The notes beneath the pieces are model-generated. The model searched no databases. It was not told the DNA's origin and saw nothing but the letters and a program-made list of their open reading frames with translations. From Marsupella aquatica (lineage: Eukaryota; Marchantiophyta): 64,000 nucleotides of DNA. Positions within the stretch are counted from its first letter, which is position 1, and every line of letters begins with the position of its first letter. Of this stretch, positions 24,130 to 33,740 are shown piece by piece. A program made the translations under genes and the position numbers. The stretch is from positions 12,152,001-12,216,000 of the forward strand of contig OZ316894.1 in assembly GCA_973895155.1 (NCBI GenBank), given 5' to 3'.

Positions 24130-25609
24130 ATGAAACAATCATGAAAAAACGTCTTTTTTCGAAACTTCTCATAAAACTCAAAACTCAACACCGCCGCGTA
24201 GCCCACGAAGCTAGGAGTCCAATACTGAAATCCGAAATCAAAATCGAAATTTGACGGAAAAGTTATTCAAATTTTGGTCGCGGTGGATAAAACCTTGGGA
24301 AACTCCCCCGTTTTGACCACCTCGGAGAATAACCGAAATACCAAGTACAACCTGTCGTCGGAATCGCGATGTGATCGGTGCGCCGCGTTGCTAACTCCAG
24401 TGGCAACGTCCTCACCAAAAAAGAACCAAAAAAGTTACCGTGCGGCGGACGGAATCTTTGTGTGACGGCCAAAAAACAGCTCTCTGTTTTTCAGGAATAT
24501 TCCCGCACAGTCCAACAGGGCTCACAGGGGGCCGTTCCCCCTGTCGGAGCAGTTAAAACGGAGGGTCACAGGGCCCGGGATGAGGCACAACCAATGAGGA
24601 GGAGAGAAACAAAATTCAGAAAAACACACTCTAAAGGGGTCTTAAAGCCCCTGGCAAAGGCGCGCGTATTCGCGCCCAGAATCGCGTATAAACAACAAAA
24701 AACGTGAAAAACGGGTTTAAAGGGGTCAAAACGCGCGTATTTTTGCATTTTTGGGCCGTATATGGGCGTTTTTGGCCATATTTGGGCCCAAAAAAGCACG
24801 TTTTCACACTTAAAGGGGTGTGGGAGGCTGGTGTGCGCGCCGGGGCGTATGGCGAGCCTGGTTTGTCGGTATTGGGGCCGTATTGGGGCAAAAAATGCCC
24901 TAAACTAACCTTAAAAATGTGCCCAAAATGACACAAAGGCCATGTTACAAACCTCAACCGCCTCCGCTTTGGTTTCCAATGAGAAAAGTGATGACTGCCG
25001 ACATGAAAATGTTTCCGAATTGCACCGGCACCTCTGAAGCTCCACCAGAGAAAGAACTTCAGTTGCGTCGCCTTCACTCCGCGTCAAGTGCCAATCCCAG
25101 ACTCAAAACGACCGTCTCGCCACGATCTCTCCGTTGAGCCTCAGCACTTCGCGTTTCTTCCTCCGAGTCAAGCGTCACGACGAGTAATCCGGTTCAGGGA
25201 AAAACAAGCACCATAGCTTGTCAAAAAACCAGAACGCCTCCTTCACTCGTCACGACGCACTCGTTCCGCAAACGTCAGCAAACTAGATACCAAAACGACC
25301 AGCACGCTCCAACCTTCAACTTGAACTATCACATGCGACGCCCCGCACACCGCACACCATTGAAGAAACGATCTCTGGTTTCTCCCCTGAAAATACCATC
25401 GAACACGAATAAACCCTGAACGACGCAAACTTCAATTCCTTCGCACCACGGATACCGATCAACGAGCTCTAACCACCGTTAGAATGCCCTCTCACTAACC
25501 TATCCGCTCAGCCACACACAATCAAGTTTCATGCGACGAAACTCTGAATGTACCATCGACAATGAACGCTGGAAAAACCTGTCACGGAAAAACCTCGTCA
25601 CCTCCCAGG
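24130..25609 (-). other. Long 5' leader of copia element 1
   Basis: About 1.5 kb separates the primer-binding site from the gag ATG. Around 24650-24930 it is rich in CGCGCGTAT, GGGCCGTAT and GGGCCC words, with CpG density unlike the flanks. Element 2 has a shorter, largely unrelated leader. No conserved frame is seen. Confidence 0.6.
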
Positions 25610-25624
25610 CATGCTCTGATACCA
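25610..25624 (-). other. Primer-binding site of copia element 1
   Basis: The minus strand reads TGGTATCAGAGCATG, complementary to the 3' end of plant initiator tRNA-Met, two bases from the 5' LTR. This is the usual primer for plant copia reverse transcription. Confidence 0.9.
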
Positions 25625-25626
25625 CT

Positions 25627-25970
25627 TGTTGAGCATAGACGACATTCGCAACGGCAAGCCCATGAACCATCCAACGCACAATAGTCGACACAGAGAGATA
25701 CGTGGTTCACCTCCACATGAGGCTACGTCCACGGGAACACACAAGAGCTTTACTGCACTCTAGGCCGACCGGCCATACCAAGCATCCACAGCACAAGCTC
25801 TCCCTATCTCTCAACTAGCTCCGTAACAATGAGCCTAAGTTCCACCAGGGTCTAGCATCAGCCCTGGCTATATGCACAACAGCACTACTGCTAACCTTAG
25901 CTAGGTCCTAACCCGAGTTAGCCTAACTGTGGTTAGCACAAGAGTCACAAGACTAGAGCAATATCTAACA
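25627..25970 (-). repeat. 5' LTR of copia element 1
   Basis: 344 bases, starting TGTTGAGC and ending ATATCTAACA on the plus strand, followed by the AAGGG target duplication. It should contain the element's promoter; no TATA box was fixed with confidence. Confidence 0.95.
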
Positions 25971-25975
25971 AAGGG

Positions 25976-27317
25976 GACTGTACCCATGGAATCGACAGGG
26001 TCCCAGACCAGGAGGGAAAGAGGGTTGAACCAGGCCCCCAAAGCGGACTAGCTAGGGGCTGAGGAGAAACCAGGACTCCCACCACTACACCCAACTCACA
26101 CATACACACATATACCCTCCACTCCCTTGTTTGGGGAGGGAAGATTGAACCTGGGACCTATTGGTTCTAGGCTAATCCCCTGGCCAACTAACCACAGCCA
26201 GTTGTTTTCTGTTTTTCATTAGCTTTTTTTTTTTCCGGGGGGAAGGGGAGGGGGGTCTCCAAGATGTGACCAGGGCCATCAATTGGGGAGAAAATGCTGT
26301 TGTTCACTTTACAACAAGTTGGGGGCACTTCTAACCTAACCTTTTGCAAGTCCTACAGTACATGGAATGGAGTGTGGCCCAATTTTAGCTTATATTGAGC
26401 ACATTTTTGTCCCAAATTTTAGACCAATTCCATTCAAGGTCATTTTTTCTGGCCCTTTCCTCTTTTGAGTCAATTGCATTAAAAGTGGACCCACGATTCA
26501 TCCATAAGATTTGTTGGTATCACACCTAGAAAGAGTCTAGCCAAAGAACACCCTGACATTCATGTGAAGTGAGTCCCCAAGCTGTCTTTTAGCAAATTAC
26601 TCTACTATTACTTACTCCACTTAGCTTTAAAAGACCTTGGGGGCCATAAAAGTATTCCAAAAATGCTTTTAGCCACCCTACACTATGTGAACTGGCTTTA
26701 CAAGACCTTGGCGGCCATAAAAGTATCCCAAAAAGGCTCGTAGCCCCCTACACAGTGAAGTGGACCTCCAATTTGCTTTGGTGAAAAAAGCTCACAAGTG
26801 CCCCAACCCAACTGCCCCAACCCAACTGCCTCAACTTCTTATAAAGTCCCCCTTAGGTACATATAGTGAGGAAACCAAAAGTTGCAAGGAAGGAACAGTT
26901 TGCCAGAGTTCGCCTTTCCGACGAACCTTCGTCTCTCAAGAAAGGTTCCCTCTCCCTGATGCCTCTTGTCAACTCCAGAGAGTTTGACGTCACTCACATT
27001 CACTTTAGTCTACAGATTCGCCCCTTTGAATACCCCTCTATGTGCTCACATGCAATTCAGAAACGATGTCTTCCAATTCTATGTGCTGTGGTCGATCACT
27101 CTCTCATTACTGCTGAGTCGATTCGTTTCTTCGGATTGAAACTCACAGAGTCCTTTCAAGCTCACAGCAGGAAATTCTATTCTTGTCGATCGGATAGCAG
27201 TAGCAGGATCGATTCGTTCTTTGCAGGTCGCAACACTGATTGTAATATCCTCTGTCGGATAGCAGCAGGAGCAGCAAGGAGGAGAAAGGAGGAGCAAGGA
27301 GAAGAATAGAAGGAGGA
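25976..27317. other. Flank between copia element 1 and SDR copy 2
   Basis: It begins with the second half of the split 113-bp repeat, then AT-rich DNA with a 61-bp tandem duplication (26633-26754). From about 26920 to 27180 it matches the region upstream of SDR1, for example in the shared GTGGTCGATCACTCTC, so it is probably the SDR2 promoter and 5' UTR. A purine-rich leader precedes the ATG. Confidence 0.55.
26633..26754. repeat. 61-bp tandem duplication
   Basis: Two copies, 26633-26693 and 26694-26754, share GACCTTGG.GGCCATAAAAGTAT and a CCCTACAC end. Related words (TTTACAAGAC, GGGGGCAC) recur near 17308, 46440 and 46860, so the unit may derive from a dispersed family. Confidence 0.65.
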
Positions 27318-28513
27318 ATGGCGTCCGAGGCGCAATTGAAGGGCAAGGTAGCGCTGGTGACGGGAGGGTCCAGAGGGATTGGGAAAGCAATCTGTCTGGC
27401 GCTGGCAGGGGGCGGGGCTGCCGTGGTGGTGAATTATGCGGGCAACGAGGCAGCCGCGAATGAAACGGTGAGCCAGATTACAGCCACTGGGGCCAAAGCG
27501 ATCGCCGTGAAGGGAGACGTGAGTAAATCTGCAGACGTGCTGGCAGCTTTCGACAAGACAGTGGAAGCGTTCGGCGCTGTGCATATCGTCGTGCATGTCG
27601 CCGGGATTTCGCTCGATTACCCCTTAATCGTTGACACCTCGGAGGAGGACTGGGATCGCGTATTCACAACCAATGCAAAGGGAACCTTTCTAGTGGTCAA
27701 AGAAGCTGCCAAGCGGCTCGGCCCGGGTGGAAGGATCATCACTACGAGCTCCAGCCTTGTGGGCCTCTTACTCCCGCGTAAGGCTTCCTCTCCTCCTCCT
27801 CCGGACTCCCCTGCTTACGACTTGATTTCCTATTTTCATCAAAGTCTTCTGCATAATGTGTTACAATAGTATGTCCCACCCACCTCCTTCATCATCTTGC
27901 ATTCAAGTGGTTTTGTAGCTAGACCAAGCGTTGATGAGTCATTTGATGGACAGTACCTGTAGCAAATTCCTGAAGCAGTATTGGAAGGGGGAGGAAGGTT
28001 TGGCTACGAGGACAAAGTGCCAACATCAGTTCCACATTCCGCCATGTCGCTTTCTATTCAGGGTCCTCCAGCAAATCAATTTTGAAGCTGAGCGCAGCCC
28101 TGTGTCTTTTTCTGAGCATTATTGGTAGCTGGAGTGTAATTTGACACTGAGTTGAACCATCCTAACTGACCACACTCAAGCCCCAAAATTGTGCTGACAT
28201 TTTTTTATGGGTAATGCCAGGCTATGCCGCATATTCTGCTACCAAAGGTGCTGTGGAGGTTTTGACCAAGACTCTTGCCAAGGAGCTGAAGGGGAGAAGA
28301 ATTACTGCAAACTGCATCGCTCCCGGTCCAGTTGCTACTGAACTGTTCTTCAGTGGAAAGACGCAGGAGCAGATAGATTCCATGGCGAAGCAGGCTCCTT
28401 TGGAACGCCTTGGAGAGCCTAAAGACATTGCTGCTTTGACCCTGTTCCTGGCCAGTGATGCATCAGAGTGGGTTAATGGGCAGGTGATTAGAGCCAACGG
28501 CGGTATTATATGA
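27318..28513 (+). CDS. FabG-like short-chain dehydrogenase/reductase, copy 2
   Basis: Exons 27318-27777 and 28221-28513 (TGA) join in phase 1, exactly as in copy 1, and encode 250 residues. TGGSRGIG (cofactor), HVAG, IITTSSS and YSATK (catalytic Y and K) are present. It ends in NGQVIRANGG. The N-terminus has three extra residues (EAQ region) compared with copy 1. The intron is shorter (443 against 718 bases) but still homologous in part, for example GCTAGACCAAGCGTTGATGA. Flanks on both sides also match copy 1. The catalytic set is intact, so both copies may be active; the substrate is unknown. Confidence 0.92.
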
Positions 28514-29403
28514 TTGATTGAGCTTTACAGGTAACAGGGATGGAGGGCAGGGACGTTAAAGCACACAATTTAGTGCAGGAAACAACACAATTTAGTGCAG
28601 GAAACAGTGTAATTTGTCAGATTGTCAAACAGAGAAATTTTCTGTTGAGGCCATCCTCTGGCAATTTAATTTCTGAAAGATTTATTTGTGGGAAAGGATT
28701 TATGAATATTGATCAGAACCTCGCACATTTCTTCATGCAATCAACAAGCATGTCAGCTAAGGTCACCTGGCCTCTGGAAGGCTTTTAGGTTGAACTGTAT
28801 TTTTATGTACATTGCTTTAAATGGAATGGAGTGAACCTGTCAACTTTTCATGCTGAGTCAGTGCTCTCTGCTCTATCTCGATCGTCTGATGTAACAACTG
28901 TCTTATGTGGAAAGTATACTGTAAGTGAGCATCCTATATCTTTCTTGAACTCCGCATCGAGGACGATTACTACTAACCATTTCTCAGTAGTATCCCGCTA
29001 GGTAAGGTCTTCCACTGCAGAGGGCTACGCTGCATTGCCACTGCTGTTCACTTGATTCCCATGAGATTAAGGAATGCAAGGAAATCCAGATCCGTTACTT
29101 CCCGGAAACGAATCAAACCGTTTGACTTATCCTTTGGAGTATAACTTTCCCTCTTCTCTTCCTCACAGTCCAATCCATAGCACCTTTTGGAGACATAGCG
29201 TCAAAGCTCTTTCCATCCCCTTCGTCTTCCCCGGCCCAGGGCTGGCCAGCAGCTTTCTTGTCCACCCGGATACAAAAATTATGCGAGGTCATACCGTTCC
29301 ATCGTTGCTTTCAATTGCCCTCTCTGTTCCTCCTCCTGTCGACCCGAACTCGTATTGCTCACACTAAGATTCCATTTTATTCAGAAGGATCGTTATAGGC
29401 CCG
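28514..29403. other. 3' flank of SDR copy 2 and spacer
   Basis: The first 230 bases match the 3' flank of SDR copy 1, including GGGAAAGGATTTATGAATAT. The next 650 bases hold only short frames without recognisable similarity. Confidence 0.5.
29376..29381 (-). terminator. Poly(A) signal candidate
   Basis: The minus strand reads AATAAA 23 bases beyond the TGA at 29404-29406. It supports a 3' end for the minus-strand gene candidate at 29404-30240, including the part after the internal TAA. Confidence 0.4.
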
Positions 29404-29526
29404 TCAGTTGCGGTGGCCACTTTCATCCTTCTCCCACGCATAATGATGCTTCAGTTCAGAACACTTAATGTCCCAGTGGACACCGCCGAACTTCCTGACA
29501 CCAGGATCTGTGATTCGAAGTCTATC

Positions 29527-30240
29527 TTAATCTACAACGCGGATGTGGGCTTCGAATTGGAACCATCCCTTTGACATGTCACCGCTAATGTTCATTCGAG
29601 AACTTGCTTGCTGTGTTTCGTTTCCTTCCGTAAATTGAGCCGGGTATTGGGTCGACGCGAGGCTGGGGAACGATAGTTTGTTGGCACTGAAAAAATTGAA
29701 CCGACAATGGGCAACATCGGGATCGGATAGGACTCTGAGGCAGGAAGCCACCAACCTAATTTTGAAATAGAGACCACCAACTGTTGGGATTAGAAAGACA
29801 GCCAACTATTGAGAAAATGTTGGCTCGCACCGGACCAGAAAACACAGGGTTCATCAAAGAATTTCAGCGCAGGGAGTCAAGCACGTGCCACTTCGAGCTT
29901 ACTCTCCGCTTTGTTGCCTTGTCAGATCCAAATGCATGTCCTCGGTACTCACAGGAAATAAGTAACTTGAATGCCAGCCATTCCCATTTGTAGAGCAGGC
30001 TGTGATGGCAATCAGATTAATTTCTGGGGTGCTGAGTCTCAGAGAGCAGCAACTACTGAATTGGCTCACTTTTTTTTCCCTCAATTTGGCCCTCAGGTCG
30101 GGAGGTGGTTGCCCAAAGCAAAGTTTGGGTGGAAATGTCTTCCTTGACAAGGGAATTTGTACCCCGCTTGACTTCAAGTAGCGACAAGGCTTTCTAGTGA
30201 GCAAAAGTGGTAAGGCGTTCTGTTCTAGTCTGATTGCCAT
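29527..30240 (-). CDS. Candidate two-exon gene, possible plastid-targeted protein, unidentified
   Basis: Exon 30240-29903 (ATG; donor GTAAGC) and exon 29686-29527 (acceptor after TTTTTTCAG) join in phase 2 and give 165 residues. The N-terminus is rich in Arg, Lys, Ser and Leu and poor in acids (RLEQNALPLLLTRKPCRYLK), like a plastid transit peptide. The second exon reads QYPAQFTEGNETQQASSRMN and GWFQFEAHIRVVD before a TAA at 29527-29529. The same frame continues for 40 more codons (including KFGGVHWDIKCSELKHHY) to a TGA at 29404-29406. I do not recognise the family. It could be a gene with one nonsense mutation, an assembly error, or chance frames. Confidence 0.42.
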
Positions 30241-30429
30241 GTCTTGGAGTTCTGTTCTGTTTCAGCATCGACGAGAGATAACTCCTTGTGCAAGAGAATT
30301 TCCGAATCAGATAAGAGTCTCAATTTGACAATTCTTTCATTTTATCACAAGCCACCTAAACTTGTACTCCAGCTGATTAAAACTGCTGCCAAATTTGCAA
30401 CTCTGCAGCTTGAAAAGGCCGACCGGCAG

Positions 30430-30724
30430 ATATGCATCAGAGGGTCCTGTTCTCCGAGTTCGTTGATGCTGCGACCCGATTTGAGATCATGATCAAATCG
30501 ATTGTAAAGGTTGCAGCCCGAAGCAAGTTCCTCATCTTCTACGTCGTCAGACTCGAGGCAGGAAATGGTATGCACCGGTAATGAAGCTGTCATCTAGATA
30601 CAAAGAACCTGGATCCCCTCAGATTTCAGGTAATCCACCCACACCCACACCGTCACCAGCCCCAGCGGCCCCAGCCCAACCTGAGGATTCTGGTCAGCCT
30701 GCACAGCCTGCTCCCTCTGCTTAA
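30430..30724 (+). CDS. 3' exons of an unidentified gene with a Pro/Ala-rich tail
   Basis: Two exons fit together in phase 1: about 30430-30567 (donor GTATGC) and 30630-30724 (acceptor TTTCAG, stop TAA). The first reads RVLFSEFVDAATRFEIM and KVAARSKFLIFYVVRLEAGN; the second is a low-complexity tail, PPTPTPSPAPAAPAQPEDSG and so on. An AATAAA follows at 30782. Upstream exons could not be found with coherent phase, so the gene may be truncated or start in the 28.8-30.4 kb region. The family is unknown to me. Confidence 0.42.
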
Positions 30725-30781
30725 AGCATGGTCCATCATTTACCACCGACATGCCTTAAATACTGCACTATTGCTCTCATG

Positions 30782-30787
30782 AATAAA
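30782..30787 (+). terminator. Poly(A) signal candidate
   Basis: AATAAA lies 58 bases after the TAA at 30722-30724, supporting a plus-strand 3' end there. The VTT gene ends about 500 bases further on the other strand, so the two genes converge. Confidence 0.4.
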
Positions 30788-31292
30788 CCACCAAGACCGT
30801 TATACCCCTAGAACACACTGTAGAACGTCTTGGAATAGAGGCTGTTAAGGTCCAGAAGACGCATACATGAAAGGTAATCTCCTCCGTGATGTGGACGTCA
30901 ATCAGATTATGTGTAGTATAAATGTTGATTAGATCATGTCATGCAGTAGTAGCTTGTGCAATGGCTGCAGAAAGACCCGTATGTTTTAGCTTATACAAGT
31001 CACAGTCCAAGAGTTTTCAGAAATTGCTTAGTAAGAGCTCCAGACCAGACGTTAGGTACATAAGCATTCAGTGCTGGAACAGTTCCAGCACACTTCATGA
31101 AAGTTTAGAAACAACTCTCCTAAAAGTAACGTAAATCAATGGGCTGAAGGAATGCTGCTTACAATAACCAACTTTACAATGTGAAACCAATTCCCAAATC
31201 AATCCTTTTGGCTTCTGAAAGGAGCCTCGTTGAGATCTTTCTTCAAAATCAATAGTCAAACTTTACCCTACAGTAACAAAATCTCAACTCTC

Positions 31293-32672
31293 TCATTTCC
31301 TCCGGTGGTGCAACTTGCCATCATCTGGTCCTGGAACAGAGGTTGCCGGTACTTCTGCTTGCAACCCCTCAGCTTTAGATCCCTGAGAGCCTTTCACTAC
31401 CTTGTCTTCTACATCGAACTCTTGGGAAGAATATTTCTTAATTCTCCAGGAAATTAGAATACCTGAGAGAATGCCTAGACACGGAAGGATGAAGGACAAG
31501 ATTGGCTTCTTGGATCCCCTACCGGTTGTTGCCGCACTCGTAAGGGTCCCAAGGGAAGTATTCTGCAATATCATTGGGATGCCACCGGCAAGGGTCGGTA
31601 GAAGAAAGTCCACAAAGAAATTAACATCAGTCGCAGCAAGCCCATAATTTATAATGTAGGACGGAACAGGGGAAAATCTAGCTAGTAGCACAAACTTCCA
31701 GCCATCCCGTGCCACTCCTTTGTTCAAGATACTGAAGTACTTGTTGTTGCGCACAAAATCGCACGCGGAATGAGAGCTCCGGAACAATGCCCTGAAACAT
31801 CCACTACACTGTCATAAAACTTGACGGAAAAGTGACCTCAGGTCGCATCGATCAATACGACCAAGCATTAATAAAGACGGTTTCTGCAAATGTTACCACT
31901 GAAAGGCCTAAGTGAATCAAATCTCATTTAAACGCCAATGACCGTGGCACAGAACTTGAATAAAGTTAGCACGAAGGCAAGGAATGGACATCTAGATGCC
32001 AAAAGGTAACGATTTGACATCACGATGAAGAACAACATGAATAGTTAATTTCTTCTGTATCAACGAAACAGATGCAAAATATTCAGATGAGAGGGACGGA
32101 AACTGGAAAGCTAAAAACTACACAGATTCACATCAATATGTTGAAAAAGTACAGAGAATCTATCTCATTTCGCATAATACAACGAGCAATCTCTAGTTCA
32201 GAGAAGATGGAAACTTGAATGCTAAGACGCTGTAAAAAATTCCATCCAAACGACGAACAAGTACAGTCAATCCTTCACAACAGGATCGTCGTGGTATTGT
32301 GTCATCTTTCATTCCGAAATGGAAGAGCGCAAGACGAGAGAAGGAGAGAAACAGTTCTGACCTTCCAATTCCAAATGCCAGAGCTGCACCCAAAACCTTG
32401 GCAGAAAAGACGCAGATGACTCCCCTGAAAAATCCAAAGAGAAAAGCGGCACCGGCTTCAAACGCCACTGCATAGGGGAAACACATCGCTATAGCCAGCG
32501 TGTGAGTAGCGATATAGACAGGCATGGCCCAAATTCCCAAGCTCTGAGTGAACTCGTGGAATCTCTTTATCATGGCTTCTCGGTCTGCTCCGAATGTGGT
32601 CGACGCCAGATAGTACGCTCCAACGGACCCCGCTATGCCTCCCATCATCACAAGCTGCGCCAGTTGGACCAT
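31293..32672 (-). CDS. VTT-domain (SNARE-associated Golgi / TVP38-TMEM64 / DedA) membrane protein
   Basis: Exon 32672-32362 (ATG; donor GTCAGA) and exon 31791-31293 (TGA) join in phase 2 and encode 269 residues. The protein starts with a hydrophobic segment (VMMGGIAGSVGAYYL) followed by several membrane segments. The VTT core includes the G-x-AFLFGFFRG stretch, GAALAFGIGRALFR, the conserved WKFVLLARFSPVPSYIINY and GGIPMILQNTSLG. The C-terminus is hydrophilic and charged. VTT proteins act in endomembranes, and relatives are linked to phospholipid scrambling; the exact substrate here is inferred only from the family. Plant members are usually 270-350 residues, so this one looks complete. Confidence 0.9.
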
Positions 32673-33545
32673 CTTGCCTTTCTTTTTCCTTTCCTTTCCT
32701 TCAATTTCCCTAAACCCCGAGCCCTAATTACAATGATTACTCCCCTCTAGTTTCCTCTCCTTCGGTGCTCGGTCTACAGTATATTTGAACCAGTCGTCTT
32801 TTGAGCTCCGCAATGAGATCGATACATGCAAAACTTCAACACATTGCCTCTTGCCGGATGAAAATGATACAAAACCTTTATCGATATTTGATTGCAAACG
32901 ATATAAAACCAAGTGACCAATCTTCAGCGCCCAACCTCTATGTAACTCTCCCTTTCTCTGTGTATCGCTATTATGCTGCAGCGATTCCTAATTTTCTGAA
33001 TTGCCTTGGCACGACTGGCCTTCTACCGAAAAATCGAATTCAGAAATCACCTAAGTTCCGAAACTGCTCGAAAGACAAGCCTCATCTCTCGTTATCATAC
33101 CGAATACAATTCCAAAGCGCCTAGAAAACGAAGTCGAACGCACGCAGAACAACAAATCTGTAAAAGCTTTCGTCCCGCAGGATTTCAGAACCACAGAAAT
33201 GCTTCCGTGCATACGACCGCCAACATTCCCCACACGAGGAGTGGAGAACAGAGGAATGGGTACTAATCGCAGAACTGCCTAAATTTCAGACAGATAGGAG
33301 CTGTTTCGGTCAGAAGAGCTTTCACTCTGAAGCCGGCACCGCATTGTCCAGTACAGAAATCCTTGAGCGCTGTCACTAGTCGGCTCGCAGCACGTTGCCC
33401 TCCTTTAGTAGTTGGTGCCGTCTCAGAATGGTTCGTTTCGGACTTCGAAGACTCTTCAGAAATTTTATATATCATCCTGCACAAAATCGGAAAATCCCCA
33501 ATGGGTGCCCAACCAACCGGGAGGCAGGACCCGAGAGGCTGGAGG
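32673..33545. other. Upstream region of the VTT gene
   Basis: Presumed promoter and 5' UTR of the VTT gene. The opposite strand has short frames without known similarity. No other feature was seen. Confidence 0.45.
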
Positions 33546-33740
33546 CCCAATCAAGGGGAGGCAACAAAAGAGCCCAAAAGCCCAAAGGAACCAGGGCAAG
33601 GCTAAAAGGGTCCAATCAAGGGGAGGCAACAAAAGAGCCAAAAAGCCCCAAGGAACCAGGGCAAAGGCTAAAGTCCCAATCAAGGGGAGGCAATAAAAAC
33701 AGCCAAAAGGCCCAAAGAAACCAGGGCAAAAGCCCAACAC
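33546..33740. repeat. 65-bp tandem array, three copies
   Basis: Units start at about 33546, 33611 and 33675 with CCAATCAAGGGGAGGCAA and run through AGCCAAAAGGCCC to ACCAGGGCAAA. The array is purine-rich on the plus strand and open in more than one frame, as expected of a repeat without stops; it is unlikely to be coding. It resembles the repeated purine-rich tract beside the non-LTR element near 37.55-37.67 kb. Confidence 0.85.

Larger units (their letters stand above)
17545..25970 (-). mobile_element. Ty1/copia LTR retrotransposon, element 1 (complete, nested insertion)
   Basis: The element runs on the minus strand between two 344-bp LTRs (25627-25970 is the 5' LTR, 17545-17888 the 3' LTR). 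A perfect AAGGG target duplication flanks it at 17540-17544 and 25971-25975. LTRs start TG and end CA. A primer-binding site complementary to initiator tRNA-Met follows the 5' LTR, and a polypurine tract (AAGGGGGAG) precedes the 3' LTR. The order gag, protease, integrase, RT, RNase H defines Ty1/copia. About five differences separate the LTRs (near 98.5% identity), yet pol carries stops, a frameshift and a 1.75-kb insertion at 19961-21705. It is probably non-autonomous. Confidence 0.95.
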
